Below, one piece after another: positions 35,487-44,232 of a stretch of 44,431 nt of DNA. The translations under genes were made by a program, and so were the position numbers. Numbering within the stretch: position 1 is the first letter of the stretch; each line of letters begins with the position of its first letter. The notes below the pieces were generated by a model, which was not told the DNA's origin, ran no database searches, and saw nothing but the letters and a program-made list of their open reading frames with translations. The stretch is from Leptolyngbyaceae cyanobacterium HOT.MB2.61 (lineage in GTDB: Bacteria > Cyanobacteriota > Cyanobacteriia > Leptolyngbyales > Leptolyngbyaceae), in assembly GCA_023511615.1 (NCBI GenBank), contig JAIMBL010000013.1:1-44431 (forward strand), given 5' to 3'.

Positions 35487-36338
35487 ATGGAGTATCTGAA
35501 AATGTTCAACGCCACCGAAATTCTCATCAACGCCTTCGTTCAGCAACTGAAGGCAGGTTACAGCCGCACCTATGGCAACCTCAAATCTGACTATGCCGAT
35601 ATCCTCGCCTGGGCAGGCAACATGGCGTTAGAGAACATTGCCAACAGCGATGCCCTGTATCACGACGTTGAACATACCATTCTGGTCACACTGGTTGGGC
35701 AAGAAATTTTGCACGGCAAACATATACGAGAGGGGGGAGTCAGTCCGGAAGATTGGTTGCACTTCATTATTTCCCTCGTTTGTCACGATATTGGCTACGT
35801 TCGGGGAGTATGCCGAGAAGATCGGGACAACCTCTGCGCAACCGGGCTGGATGGAGCATTAATTTCACTTCCGCCCGGTTCAACGGATGCCAGCCTCACT
35901 CCCTATCACGTCGATCGCGGAAAACTCTTCATCCAGGAGAGATTTGGAGGGCACAAACTGATCAACCCCGAAATTATCAAGAAAAATATTGAGCTAACCC
36001 GATTTCCGGTTCCTTCAGCCGAGGATCATCAGGATACGGTTCACTTTCCAGGGTTGGTCAGGGCTTCCGATCTGATCGGTCAGCTCAGTGACCTGCGCTA
36101 TTTAAGAAAAATCCCGGCTCTGTTCTATGAGTTTGAGGAAACCGGAGTCAACAAAGCATTAGGATATTGCAATCCTGGAGATTTGCGCCGGAACTACCCC
36201 CAGTTTTACTGGAAGGGCGTGTATCCCTATATTCAAGATGCCCTGCGCTATCTTTCCCTGACTCAGCAGGGGCAGCAAATTACCGCCAGCCTCTACGCCA
36301 ACGTATTTATGATCGAGCATGAAGGCGTCACAACTTAA
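35487..36338 (+). CDS. HD-domain metal-dependent phosphohydrolase
   Basis: This 283-aa protein has an HD-superfamily core: YHDVEHT (His59 and His63) and SLVCHDIGYVRG (His100, Asp101). The YHDVEHT pattern resembles cyclic-nucleotide phosphodiesterase-like HD proteins. The exact substrate cannot be read from sequence. The open frame begins at a GTG at 35442 that lies inside repeat A, so I prefer the ATG at 35487; ATG 35502, with a GGAG nine bases upstream, is a good alternative. It follows the TPR-CHAT gene on the same strand by 375 bases. Confidence 0.82.
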   Translation: MEYLKMFNATEILINAFVQQLKAGYSRTYGNLKSDYADILAWAGNMALENIANSDALYHDVEHTILVTLVGQEILHGKHIREGGVSPEDWLHFIISLVCHDIGYVRGVCREDRDNLCATGLDGALISLPPGSTDASLTPYHVDRGKLFIQERFGGHKLINPEIIKKNIELTRFPVPSAEDHQDTVHFPGLVRASDLIGQLSDLRYLRKIPALFYEFEETGVNKALGYCNPGDLRRNYPQFYWKGVYPYIQDALRYLSLTQQGQQITASLYANVFMIEHEGVTT

Positions 36339-36387
36339 AAAACGAGTTACCCGGGTTCAAAGCCCCCTTCCTGTTCTGGGAGAGGGG

Positions 36388-38220
36388 TTAAAATCCATAG
36401 GCCGCTCCTTCGCCCCGCGGGTCAGTGGCTCCTTCTAACCAACCATTGGAGGTGTGGACGATCGCCTGCGCATTACCCCAGAGAGCGTTTTCAGAAAGCT
36501 CATGCCCGCGGCGGCGGAGCTCAGCCAGGGTAAGGTAGTCGAAGCCCCAGCGTTCCATTCTCAACTGGTCAGGGAACCACTGATGATGCAACCGGGGGGC
36601 GGCGATCGCTGGTTTCGCGTCCATTTCGTACACCAGCACATTCAGGAGAATCTGCAATACTGTCGTGATAATCGTGCTGCCACCTGGAGCCCCAACCACC
36701 ACTCGCAGCCTTCCGTTTTCAGTCACAATGGTCGGTGTCATGCTGGAAAGGGGCGTTTTACCAGGGGCGATCGCATTAGCCTCACCACCCACCAGACCAA
36801 AGGCATTGGGGACATCGGGGGCGATCGCAAAATCATCCATTTCGTTGTTCAAAACAATACCTGCACCAGGCACTACAACGCCTGCCCCAAATCCTAAATT
36901 CACCGTAAAGGTGAGACTGACTGCATTACCCTCCTGATCCACAACACTGAGGTGGCTGGTTTCTGGCGATTCCCTGATCGGGAACACTCCAGAGGCAAAG
37001 TTGGGAAGTGGAGAAGAAGTAGATGGGCGGATGGCCAGCTGAAATCCAGAGGGATGTTGACCAGAAAGTCCTATGGGCAGTAAAGGATTTTGTAACTGTG
37101 CAGGATTGCCTGGCTTCACCTGGCTAGAGGGGCGGGCTTTCTGCCAGTCAATTTCTTGCCGCCGCTGCCGGGCATAGGTTGGACTAATCAATGCCTGGAC
37201 TGGGACATTAGTGAAATCAGGATCTCCCAGATAAGTAGCGCGATCAGCATAGGCCATTTTCATTGCTTCCACCAGGAGATGTAAGGCGTCTGGATGGTGC
37301 CAACCCATAGCCTTTAAGTCGGTATCAGCAATCATGTTGAGCATTTGCAATAGAAGAATACCGCCGGAAGAGGGGGGCGGCATAGAGCAGACCTGATAGA
37401 CGCGGAAGGGACCGCATACCGGGTCACGCCAGATAGGACGGTAACGCTTTAGATCCTCCAGGCTAATCAGCCCCCCATTTGCAGCCATGTCACGGGCGAT
37501 CGCAGCCCCAATCTTGCCGGTATAGAAACTCTGGGGATTTTGAGCAATTTCCTGAAGCGTCTGGGCCAGATCTTTCTGAATCAGGATTCCTCCGGGTTCT
37601 AAAGGATTGCCATTGGGAGCAAAAATCTGCTGGGCAGCAGGATTTTGACGCAGGGTTGTTTGGCGGGCGATCGCCTCAGATAACCTTCGACTCACTGAAA
37701 ATCCATCCCTGGCCAACCGAATGGAGGGAGCCACCACCTCCTTCCAGGCAAGCTTTCCATAGCGGCGATGGACTTCATAGAGTCCCGCCACGGTACCTGG
37801 TACAGCTACTGCCAGATAACCGCTGGTGCTGGCATTAGGGCGCACCTTTCCCTGGGCATCCAGATACAGGTTTCGGGTTGCTTTCAACGGTGCCCGTTCC
37901 CGAAAGTCCAGTGCTTTGACTTCGCCCGTCCGTCCCAACCGCAGCAACAAGAAACCACCGCCGCCAATTCCAGCCGAAAAGGGCTCAACTACCGATATAG
38001 CCAACGTGGTGGAAACTGCTGCATCAACCGCATTGCCCCCCTTTTTGAGAATGTGTAGTCCTGTTTCGCTTGCCAGGGGATGGGCAGAAACCACCATGCC
38101 ACGTTTACCTCGATCCGGGTAGGGCATTGCCTGAGAATACTGGCGAGTGGGCCACAGAATTAGTAACCACAGCACGGCGAAAGAGAGAGAAAGATGGCGA
38201 ATTCGATGCAGCGAGGTCAT
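36388..38220 (-). CDS. ggt: Gamma-glutamyltransferase
   Basis: GGT hydrolyses or transfers the gamma-glutamyl group of glutathione and related compounds and is usually exported. A signal peptide is likely (residues ~8-25, FAVLWLLILWP). The precursor has the usual order: MVVSAHPLASETGLHILKKGGNAVDAAV at the start of the large subunit, SAGIGGGGF and DFRERAPL. The self-cleavage site with the nucleophile Thr421 (ETSHLSVVD) starts the small subunit, followed by VVPGAGIVLNNEMDDF and STIITTVLQILLN. Length is 610 aa. It converges with the HD gene, with 49 bases between stops, and starts at ATG 38220. Confidence 0.94.
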   Translation of the reverse strand: MTSLHRIRHLSLSFAVLWLLILWPTRQYSQAMPYPDRGKRGMVVSAHPLASETGLHILKKGGNAVDAAVSTTLAISVVEPFSAGIGGGGFLLLRLGRTGEVKALDFRERAPLKATRNLYLDAQGKVRPNASTSGYLAVAVPGTVAGLYEVHRRYGKLAWKEVVAPSIRLARDGFSVSRRLSEAIARQTTLRQNPAAQQIFAPNGNPLEPGGILIQKDLAQTLQEIAQNPQSFYTGKIGAAIARDMAANGGLISLEDLKRYRPIWRDPVCGPFRVYQVCSMPPPSSGGILLLQMLNMIADTDLKAMGWHHPDALHLLVEAMKMAYADRATYLGDPDFTNVPVQALISPTYARQRRQEIDWQKARPSSQVKPGNPAQLQNPLLPIGLSGQHPSGFQLAIRPSTSSPLPNFASGVFPIRESPETSHLSVVDQEGNAVSLTFTVNLGFGAGVVVPGAGIVLNNEMDDFAIAPDVPNAFGLVGGEANAIAPGKTPLSSMTPTIVTENGRLRVVVGAPGGSTIITTVLQILLNVLVYEMDAKPAIAAPRLHHQWFPDQLRMERWGFDYLTLAELRRRGHELSENALWGNAQAIVHTSNGWLEGATDPRGEGAAYGF

Positions 38221-38644
38221 GGCAGAGAAGTTTTTCTAATAAAAACCCCTCTAGCTTAATGCCAGAGGGTATTTCCGCACACAACCAAGGAGAAACTAGT
38301 AGAATTGCCTGACCAGGTGTACTTTTCCGCTGCCAGAACTGGGCTCTCCTGAGAGTTTGGTGATAAGTGCCACTTATCACCAGAGCAAAATCAATATTCC
38401 AGAGATTTTGCTTTAAATGAAAGAGTCGCTTATGCTACTCTTTCACCGCCAAGCCAGGAGAACTCAGAATTGTTAAGACTAGGCGATTTGAATGGATGTC
38501 CGAACCGTTGCGATGGAATGAGTCGCCCGGTTTCGCTATAACCAGTTGCATCGCATTTCTTGAAATTATGCGTCGAGCAACTGTTATCAAACAGGCTAAT
38601 AGGATACAAAAGAACAGCAAGATTACTCCTTACTTTCCAGTCCC
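38221..38644. other. Divergent intergenic region with family A element
   Basis: This region holds promoters for ggt (leftward) and the TPR gene (rightward). It contains a small CCCTCT/AGAGGG inverted repeat (38247-38269) and copy 3 of repeat A. I see no gene. Confidence 0.5.
38341..38463 (+). repeat. Two-hairpin MITE-like element, family A, copy 3
   Basis: This is the clearest copy. Left end CTCTCCTG-N7-GGTGA and right end, read in reverse complement, TTCTCCTG-N7-GGTGA have equal spacing. Hairpin 1 is GGTGATAA/TTATCACC and hairpin 2 is GAAAGAGT/ACTCTTTC, both 8-bp perfect stems. It lies 180 bases upstream of the TPR gene. Confidence 0.8.
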
Positions 38645-39757
38645 ATGCTCGACCAAGTTGCTGCTGCCTTTGAGCGCCGAGACTATGAAACGGCTTCCCG
38701 TCTATTGAAAAAGTTATTGAAGCAATCGCCTGACAACCCCTGGATGCAGCTTTATGTCGCAAGGTTGCAGGAAGTTTACGGCAAGTTTGACACGGCAGAA
38801 GAAACCTACCGCCAACTGTTGCGCAATGCAACGAATCTAAAGTTGGCCACTCAAGCGCGGCAGGGGATTCAGCGGGTTGAGGCGCTCCAGCGAGAACGGC
38901 GGCGACGGGCGATCGCCCAGGCAACCAGCCATCCTTCTAACAATGAACCTGGCTTCATGGTACTGGAATCGGTTACGGGAGACACCAGAAATGCAGCCGT
39001 CCAAAATCTTGCCCGTGTTATGAAGCTGGATACTTACACTGCTCGACTTCTGTTGCCAAATCGTGGCTGGCGGCTCTATCGCAGCGGAACCATGGGTGAA
39101 TTGACGGTCTATGGTCAGGAATTGAAGGCAGCAGGAGTGCCCGTATTTTGGGCATCCCTGGCCCAACTCCAAAAGATCCAGGTGTTTCAGGTTCATTTCT
39201 TCCAGGCCGTCTCACCGCAAGCCGTGGTTGTTTGCCGCAATGAGCAGGACCAGTTAGGTTCTCTGACCTTTGACTGGACTGAGGTGAGCCAGCGAGTTGA
39301 GGGAATGATTCCTGTTTTTGAACAGGTCTTGACCCTGGGGTACCGCGATCGCCTGGAACGAAAAGAAGCCACCCAGGACTATACCCACTTCTGTGACCTG
39401 CATTTGCCTGGCAGACTTAGTATTTTGCGTCTGCATGACATCCGATACGAATTCCATCAAGGGATCCAGGTGATTTCCAAACAGGCGGCGATCGCAAAAC
39501 TAGATCAAAACACCATCCGAACGAACTGGAACAATTTGCTTGCCCTGCTAAACCGGCAATTATCGAATAAGCCCGTTTGGTCAGAATTTACAGCCTTTGC
39601 CGAAACGACCGCAGACTTTGTAACTCCATTGAGAAAATTGAAATCCCACATCCATCTTCCCCGCGCTACCGACAGTCATTGGGACCCAGCATTTCAACTG
39701 TATAGTGGCATGGTTTTTCTACAGAAACTTGAACAGGAAGGTTGTTATCCAATCTAG
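38645..39757 (+). CDS. TPR-containing protein, cyanobacterial, unknown function
   Basis: This 370-aa soluble protein has two or more TPR units in its first 70 residues (MLDQVAAAFERRDYETASRL, then FDTAEETYRQLL), a basic coiled linker (RVEALQRERRRRAIA) and a long C-terminal region of no fold I recognise (from GFMVLESVTGD to the end). No catalytic motif can be claimed. The ATG at 38645 is used. It stands alone, divergent from ggt, and a hairpin follows the stop. Confidence 0.7.
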   Translation: MLDQVAAAFERRDYETASRLLKKLLKQSPDNPWMQLYVARLQEVYGKFDTAEETYRQLLRNATNLKLATQARQGIQRVEALQRERRRRAIAQATSHPSNNEPGFMVLESVTGDTRNAAVQNLARVMKLDTYTARLLLPNRGWRLYRSGTMGELTVYGQELKAAGVPVFWASLAQLQKIQVFQVHFFQAVSPQAVVVCRNEQDQLGSLTFDWTEVSQRVEGMIPVFEQVLTLGYRDRLERKEATQDYTHFCDLHLPGRLSILRLHDIRYEFHQGIQVISKQAAIAKLDQNTIRTNWNNLLALLNRQLSNKPVWSEFTAFAETTADFVTPLRKLKSHIHLPRATDSHWDPAFQLYSGMVFLQKLEQEGCYPI

Positions 39758-39778
39758 ATGGAACTTGCGAAAAATGCA

Positions 39779-39809
39779 GGGGGTGTGAGGGCATACCCGC
39801 TGCACCCCC
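39779..39809 (+). terminator. Stem-loop downstream of the TPR gene
   Basis: GGGGGTG (39779-39785) pairs with CACCCCC (39803-39809), with an inner GGG/CCC pair. Located 22 bases after the stop. No T run follows, so the terminator call is tentative. Confidence 0.4.
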
Positions 39810-39947
39810 ATGTGTCACCTTTGCTCTTTATCTTTAAGTTGGCATTAGTTGTCGGTGAGGGGGAGTGTGGAGTTATGAGTGTTCCCCCAAAAAATAATGA
39901 GTAGACGGGTCACCCATCAACCCATCCACTCACTATGCTTTAACTGA

Positions 39948-39987
39948 ACTTAATTTTCGCACTTAAATTTTCGCACTTAATTTTCGC
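39948..39987. repeat. Three tandem 13-14-bp repeats
   Basis: ACTTAATTTTCGC is repeated three times in a row (the middle unit has one extra A), just downstream of the stop of the 167-aa gene on the minus strand. Possible slipped-strand duplication or a 3'-end regulatory site. Confidence 0.65.
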
Positions 39988-39996
39988 CAGGTTGCC

Positions 39997-40500
39997 TTAG
40001 CCCTGGTTGGGCACTCTTACCTTACGAGCCATATCCAGGTAAGAAGCCATATTGGCACCGGGACGGCGGCGACCATTGCTGCTATTGGTTAGAAGGTAAT
40101 CGGTTGCGAAGGTGGTCACGGTGGGTTGGGGCATGTTCAAAGCCTTTGCAACAGCCACCGGCTCTGGTGCTTTGGCAGGCTCAGCAGGCTTAGCTGCGCC
40201 GGATTCAGCTTTTGCTGCAGCTAGTTGGGTGGCTCGCTTCGAGGACTTTTTCTCGCTCTTTCCAGCAGTGGCGGAAGCCGCAGCGGTCTCTGGAGGTTTG
40301 CCAGGGGTAGGAGAATTGCCAGTACCCTTTGCATCATCAACCTCTAAATAGAAACCATTGGAGCTTTTCTTAGGCTGGGGACTAGATTGCTCACTGGCAG
40401 CCTGCAAGCTGGCATCCTTTTTCTTTAAACCCAACAATCCACTCAAAAAACCAAAAATTCCAGAAAACAAACCCTTGATGAGATTAATCAAACCGCTCAT
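39997..40500 (-). CDS. Hypothetical protein with amphipathic N-terminus and disordered linker
   Basis: This 167-aa protein starts with an amphipathic or membrane-binding helix (LINLIKGLFSGIFGFLSGLL, residues 4-23). A long Ala/Pro/Lys-rich, probably disordered region follows (~28-125). It ends in a short conserved-looking block (TFATDYLLTNSSNGRRRPGA and SYLDMARKVRVPNQG). The layout suggests a membrane-attached adaptor that presents a C-terminal peptide. I do not recognise a named family. The start is the ATG at 40500. Confidence 0.65.
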   Translation of the reverse strand: MSGLINLIKGLFSGIFGFLSGLLGLKKKDASLQAASEQSSPQPKKSSNGFYLEVDDAKGTGNSPTPGKPPETAAASATAGKSEKKSSKRATQLAAAKAESGAAKPAEPAKAPEPVAVAKALNMPQPTVTTFATDYLLTNSSNGRRRPGANMASYLDMARKVRVPNQG

Positions 40501-40891
40501 TACAACTGCTCCTGAAGTTCGTACCGATGTGCTGGCGCAAGGTTTGGGGAAAAGATAATGCTATCTATAGATGATTGAAGGCTCTACCTGACTCAGGTAG
40601 ACCACCAAATCGCGATCGCTTTGCACGCTCTGCGCGATCTCGAATCACGCTCTGGCAAGTGGAACCCAAACATTTATCGTCACTGATTATGAGATTCTGC
40701 TGGGGATCTTTACAAGATTTATCCATGCTTCTTCGCAAAAGTTAATTCTTGCAAAAAAGCCTTTATATCTATAATTTTAAGGGTGATTGGCTCCTGTGAA
40801 GCATAACCAAAGCTATTTTTATGACTGGCTCATTGAGCTTGGTTCCTCTCTTCTGCCTTCCCCTTCTGCCTTTGCCCTTTCCCTTAATACC

Positions 40892-40986
40892 AATTCTCAA
40901 TTTTGGATTTGCGATTTTGAATTGACAAACACTAAACCCTGACAGGGTTCTGGCCCCTTCATCTGTAGCCTTACTTTGAAGAATTG
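40892..40986 (+). repeat. 95-bp dispersed repeat family F, copy 2
   Basis: This matches 24124-24218 in the same orientation, including the AACCCTGACAGGGTT stem-loop and the end CATCTGTAGCCTTACTTTGA. Only about ten bases differ. Confidence 0.75.
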
Positions 40987-41090
40987 CTCTGAAAATGCCC
41001 TCATCCTCAACCTTCCTTCTGCAAGAGAAGGGGGGAGGATGTTTATTCTTTGGGGTGCTGAAACTTCAGCACGGAGGATTGGTATAAAAC

Positions 41091-41213
41091 AGTTCTCCTG
41101 GCTTACCGGTGAAAGAGTGGCGCAAGCTACTCTTTTATCTCAAACAAAATCCCTGAAATATTGATTCTGTCTTCGTGATAAGCGTTGCTTATCACCAAAC
41201 TCTCAGAAGAGCC
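41091..41213 (-). repeat. Two-hairpin MITE-like element, family A, copy 4
   Basis: On the minus strand this copy has the CTCT-type left end, then GTGATAA/TTATCAC and AGAGT/ACTCT hairpins, and ends at AGTTCTCCTGGC. One end lies only two bases from the stop codon of the 426-aa gene. Confidence 0.75.
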
Positions 41214-41214
41214 T

Positions 41215-42495
41215 CTAAAACAAATTAACCCAGGAAAAATCTGCCCTACCAAAGTGAACACTAAAGGCAACCATCAGGTTTTCCAGGCACTCAACCAGCC
41301 ACTCAATTTCACCTCTCACCCTGGTTTCATAGTGTTTCAACATGACGGCAAAACGCCTTGCCAGGTGGGCTTTAACCACTTCCAGGTTCGACTTTACCTC
41401 GCGGCAAAGCAACACAATCTTAAGTAACAGCCCAATTGTAAAGGTGGAACCCAAAATGTTATTTAGATCGACAAAAACGACGTGATGGTTGGGGCGGGTT
41501 GGGCTAGCAACCAGGAAGTCGAGCAATTGGCCACAGGTTTGCACCAGCAATGAATTACTGGGTCGGAGGTGATCGCTCTGGGGCAGAGTGGTTTCCAGTT
41601 GTTCAGCCAGCCAGCGGTTGAAGTGATGTTTGCCGTAGTCGGGCTTTTCGGAGTGCAGGATTGATGCCGTCAGGTAATCATACATCTCTCGCTTCACATC
41701 CCGGTAGGAGGGGGCTTCTTTGCTATAGGCCACAAATTGTCTTGCCAGATCACGGTAAGTGTGGGGGCCTTCTGCTTTACCTACAAACTTTCTGACGGCG
41801 GTTTCAACCTGCTTAGGGCTAAGCAGTGTGGGATTTTTGACCTCGCTTTCTTGGGAAGAGGATTTCCGTAGCATGTAGGTCATGTAGAGATTGAGGTCTT
41901 GCTCAAATTGTCGCTCCCGTGCTTCTTGCATTTGCCGGACGGCTTGTTGCCCCATTTCGCTGGAATCCCAGTTCAAAACACAATAGGGATAGAGGTAGGG
42001 ATAGCGGGGAATCAGGTTGCGGATTGGTTCATTCTTCGGTTCGCTTGCTGCATCAGGAACTTTATCAACAATGCGGGCCCGGTCTTGAAGTTCGGCGTAT
42101 TGCTCTGTCTGGTTGAACTGTCGAATTAATTCCCGCAGGCGTCGGGTAAGGGGAGAACTTTTTGCTACAGCGTGGGGAGGATTGAACAGGTTAACCAGTT
42201 CAACTGTTGCTTGTCGCAGTTCGGGGTGCAACCACCAATAGTTAATCAAGATGTAGCAGCAGCGGTTCAAGATCAGGGCGAATTCTTGCTCTGCCCAGGG
42301 AGAGCTGATGATCCGGTGGAGCGCTCCAAGAACCTCTGGGTCGGGGTAATCTTGTCCATCAAGGAAGAGATACCGAAATCGTTCAACCAGGTCGGCTGGA
42401 GATTCTTCTTTTCTAAGTTCCAGGAGATGGTTGTATAGATATTCGGAGTCGAACCTGAAGTGCCGATAGGAATAGTTTGACATGGGGAATGTCAT
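41215..42495 (-). CDS. Conserved hypothetical protein (426 aa)
   Basis: This mostly helical soluble protein has no motif I recognise. Notable segments are YPYLYPYCVLNWDSSEMGQQ (residues ~165-184), a long charged helix (VRQMQEARERQFEQDLNLYM) and a C-terminal region with a hydrophobic helix (ILGSTFTIGLLLKIVLLCRE). The strong conservation-like composition suggests a real, cyanobacterium-specific protein. The ATG at 42495 is used; ATG 42483 (MSNYSYRHF) is an equal alternative. The NB-ARC ATPase gene lies 251 bases upstream on the same strand, but a functional link is not shown. A family A element abuts the stop codon. Confidence 0.7.
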   Translation of the reverse strand: MTFPMSNYSYRHFRFDSEYLYNHLLELRKEESPADLVERFRYLFLDGQDYPDPEVLGALHRIISSPWAEQEFALILNRCCYILINYWWLHPELRQATVELVNLFNPPHAVAKSSPLTRRLRELIRQFNQTEQYAELQDRARIVDKVPDAASEPKNEPIRNLIPRYPYLYPYCVLNWDSSEMGQQAVRQMQEARERQFEQDLNLYMTYMLRKSSSQESEVKNPTLLSPKQVETAVRKFVGKAEGPHTYRDLARQFVAYSKEAPSYRDVKREMYDYLTASILHSEKPDYGKHHFNRWLAEQLETTLPQSDHLRPSNSLLVQTCGQLLDFLVASPTRPNHHVVFVDLNNILGSTFTIGLLLKIVLLCREVKSNLEVVKAHLARRFAVMLKHYETRVRGEIEWLVECLENLMVAFSVHFGRADFSWVNLF

Positions 42496-42746
42496 TGGAG
42501 ATGCCTGCCTTGGGTCGTAGCCGTGTAGAAGTTTGCAACAAACAAAAGCAGATTCAGTGACGACAGACGAGGAGCCAGCAAGGAAATTAGCCCTGATTTT
42601 GAATAGATTCTAATTTCGTGCTGCGAGAATTATAGGATTTCTGTTGTTCGAGAATCCGTTAAATCAGGGACACTTACTGAAGTGACCACTCCTTAAGTAA
42701 TAATCCTTAAGGAATAAGAATACAGGAGACACCCCAGCCCTTGTGT

Positions 42747-44196
42747 CTAGGCTTCCCCAGATTGGCGGCTTTTTAACATATATTCCATCATGAGTAGATC
42801 AAGCGAGTAGCGGGAGGCGTCAAGTTTGATTAGCGATCGCCTTAGAAGGGATTGCAACCCATCTTGCAATTGCAAGTGAGATAAGGACTGAGCAAGGGAT
42901 TCCAGGACTTCTGTCACCTCAGTAGGTTGATGATGGGCTGCGAGGCAGTAAAGAATTTTCTTTTCCAGTTCTGAAAGACGATCGAGTTGATGATGGAGGA
43001 CTTCGCAGATTTCATCGAAAATGAGGGTGTCTTCTCTGATCTGCTCCAGGAACTTTGCGATTTCGCCACCAAAGACTTCCCAAACACGGGTTGCCACAAC
43101 GTTGAGGGCCAGGGGATTGCCGGTATAGCGACGGATCAGGGTGATCCAGTCGGCCTCTGAACCGGAGAACTCTCCTTTGGCGGAGAAAATGCGCTGCCCG
43201 CCCAGTTCTCCTAGCCCCTCCAGTCTGCACGATCGCACGGGGCGTTCTTCTCCTTCCAGACGCGCAAATTTCCCTGGGCTTTTCGCGGCTGGTTAACACC
43301 AAACAGCTCTGGTGGTTGCTGCCGCCAACCCGACGTAGCAGTTCGCCATACATTTCATAGCCTGCCTGGTAAGAACCATCGTGAACTCCGCTGCGCAGCA
43401 CCGATTCAAACCCATCCAGCACAATCAGGCAGGGATAATGGCTCAAGTAATAGATCAGGCGTGACAGGTCACTGCTGGTATCTGCCTGGTTGGAAAGAAA
43501 ATAAATCAGGTCAGCCAGAAGTTCGTCGAGCAGGGGTGGGCGGTTCAGCAATCGCCAGCGGTTCAGCGGTCGCCAAATGACGTAATCAAATTGATCCCTG
43601 ACCCGTTGCGCTAAGCGGACCGAAAAATCTGTTTTGCCGATGCCACCCATTCCGTATACCGCCACCAGACGGCACACCTGAATGGTAACCCATTGTTGCA
43701 ACTGCTCCAGCTCACGATCGCGCCCATAAAATTGAGACACTTCCGGTGCCGAGTTCCAATCCTGGCGAGTACGAGTGTTTGACCAGAAAGAGCGGTCTTC
43801 TTCAGCTTCCATCCCCAAAGGGGACAAATCGGGATTGGGGGAAAGACTTTCGGAGGGCGATCGCCCTGGACTCTCCATCCCAGTTGGAACAGCAGGTTCG
43901 CTACTGGTAACACCCACCAGGGCGGGCTGGCGTGAGTGGTGCGATCGTTCAATCGGTCCGCGCAGGTTTTTCTTAGTCACGTCTTCGCCAAAAACCTCGG
44001 TTAGCAGGTTCCACAGGCTGGGACCCACATCCTTCATGATGTAATCGAGCTTGAGACCGGGACAATCTCTTCGGATTTCCTTGTAGCTTTTACCCAGCCA
44101 GGAACCCCGAAACACAGCTCTTTGCACATCGCTTAACCGCTTTCCCCTTTGGGCAAGCAACTCCTCAACGTAACGGAGGGCGTCTTCAACATGCAT
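42747..44196 (-). pseudogene. NB-ARC (STAND) ATPase, frameshifted
   Basis: Two overlapping frames (43012-44196 and 42747-43238) form one NB-ARC-type STAND ATPase, about 482 aa when joined. The N-terminal ~80 residues (MHVEDALRYVEELLAQRGKR, then SYKEIRRDC, then VGPSLWNLLTEVFGEDVTK) match the helix-turn-helix-like domain often found before NB-ARC in cyanobacteria (vWA-MoxR-associated type). A Ser/Pro-rich linker precedes Walker A (GMGGIGKT, 182-189) and Walker B (CLIVLDGFESV). The frame breaks near 43266-43268, at the AAA of the plus strand; removing one base there gives REIARLEGEERPVRS, the normal continuation. The end after the winged-helix region (LLRRSLIKLD...) has no WD40 or TPR sensor, so the protein is short for the class. 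Whether it is dead or a base-call error is open. Confidence 0.82.
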
Positions 44197-44232
44197 GGTC
44201 AGAAACGGTAGATGCGTTTCTTTAGTTTAGGG

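Larger units (their letters stand above)
40501..41214. other. Long intergenic region with two repeat elements
   Basis: No gene is supported in these 714 bases; a 62-codon frame at 40976-41164 is made of repeat sequence. The region holds repeat F copy 2 (40892-40986), a perfect GTGCTGAA-AC-TTCAGCAC palindrome (41055-41072) and repeat A copy 4 (41091-41213). The first 390 bases, up to 40891, hold nothing I recognise. Confidence 0.55.

Noticed and set aside
40976-41164. 62-codon frame before repeat A copy 4
   Set aside because: Mostly inside repeats F and A.
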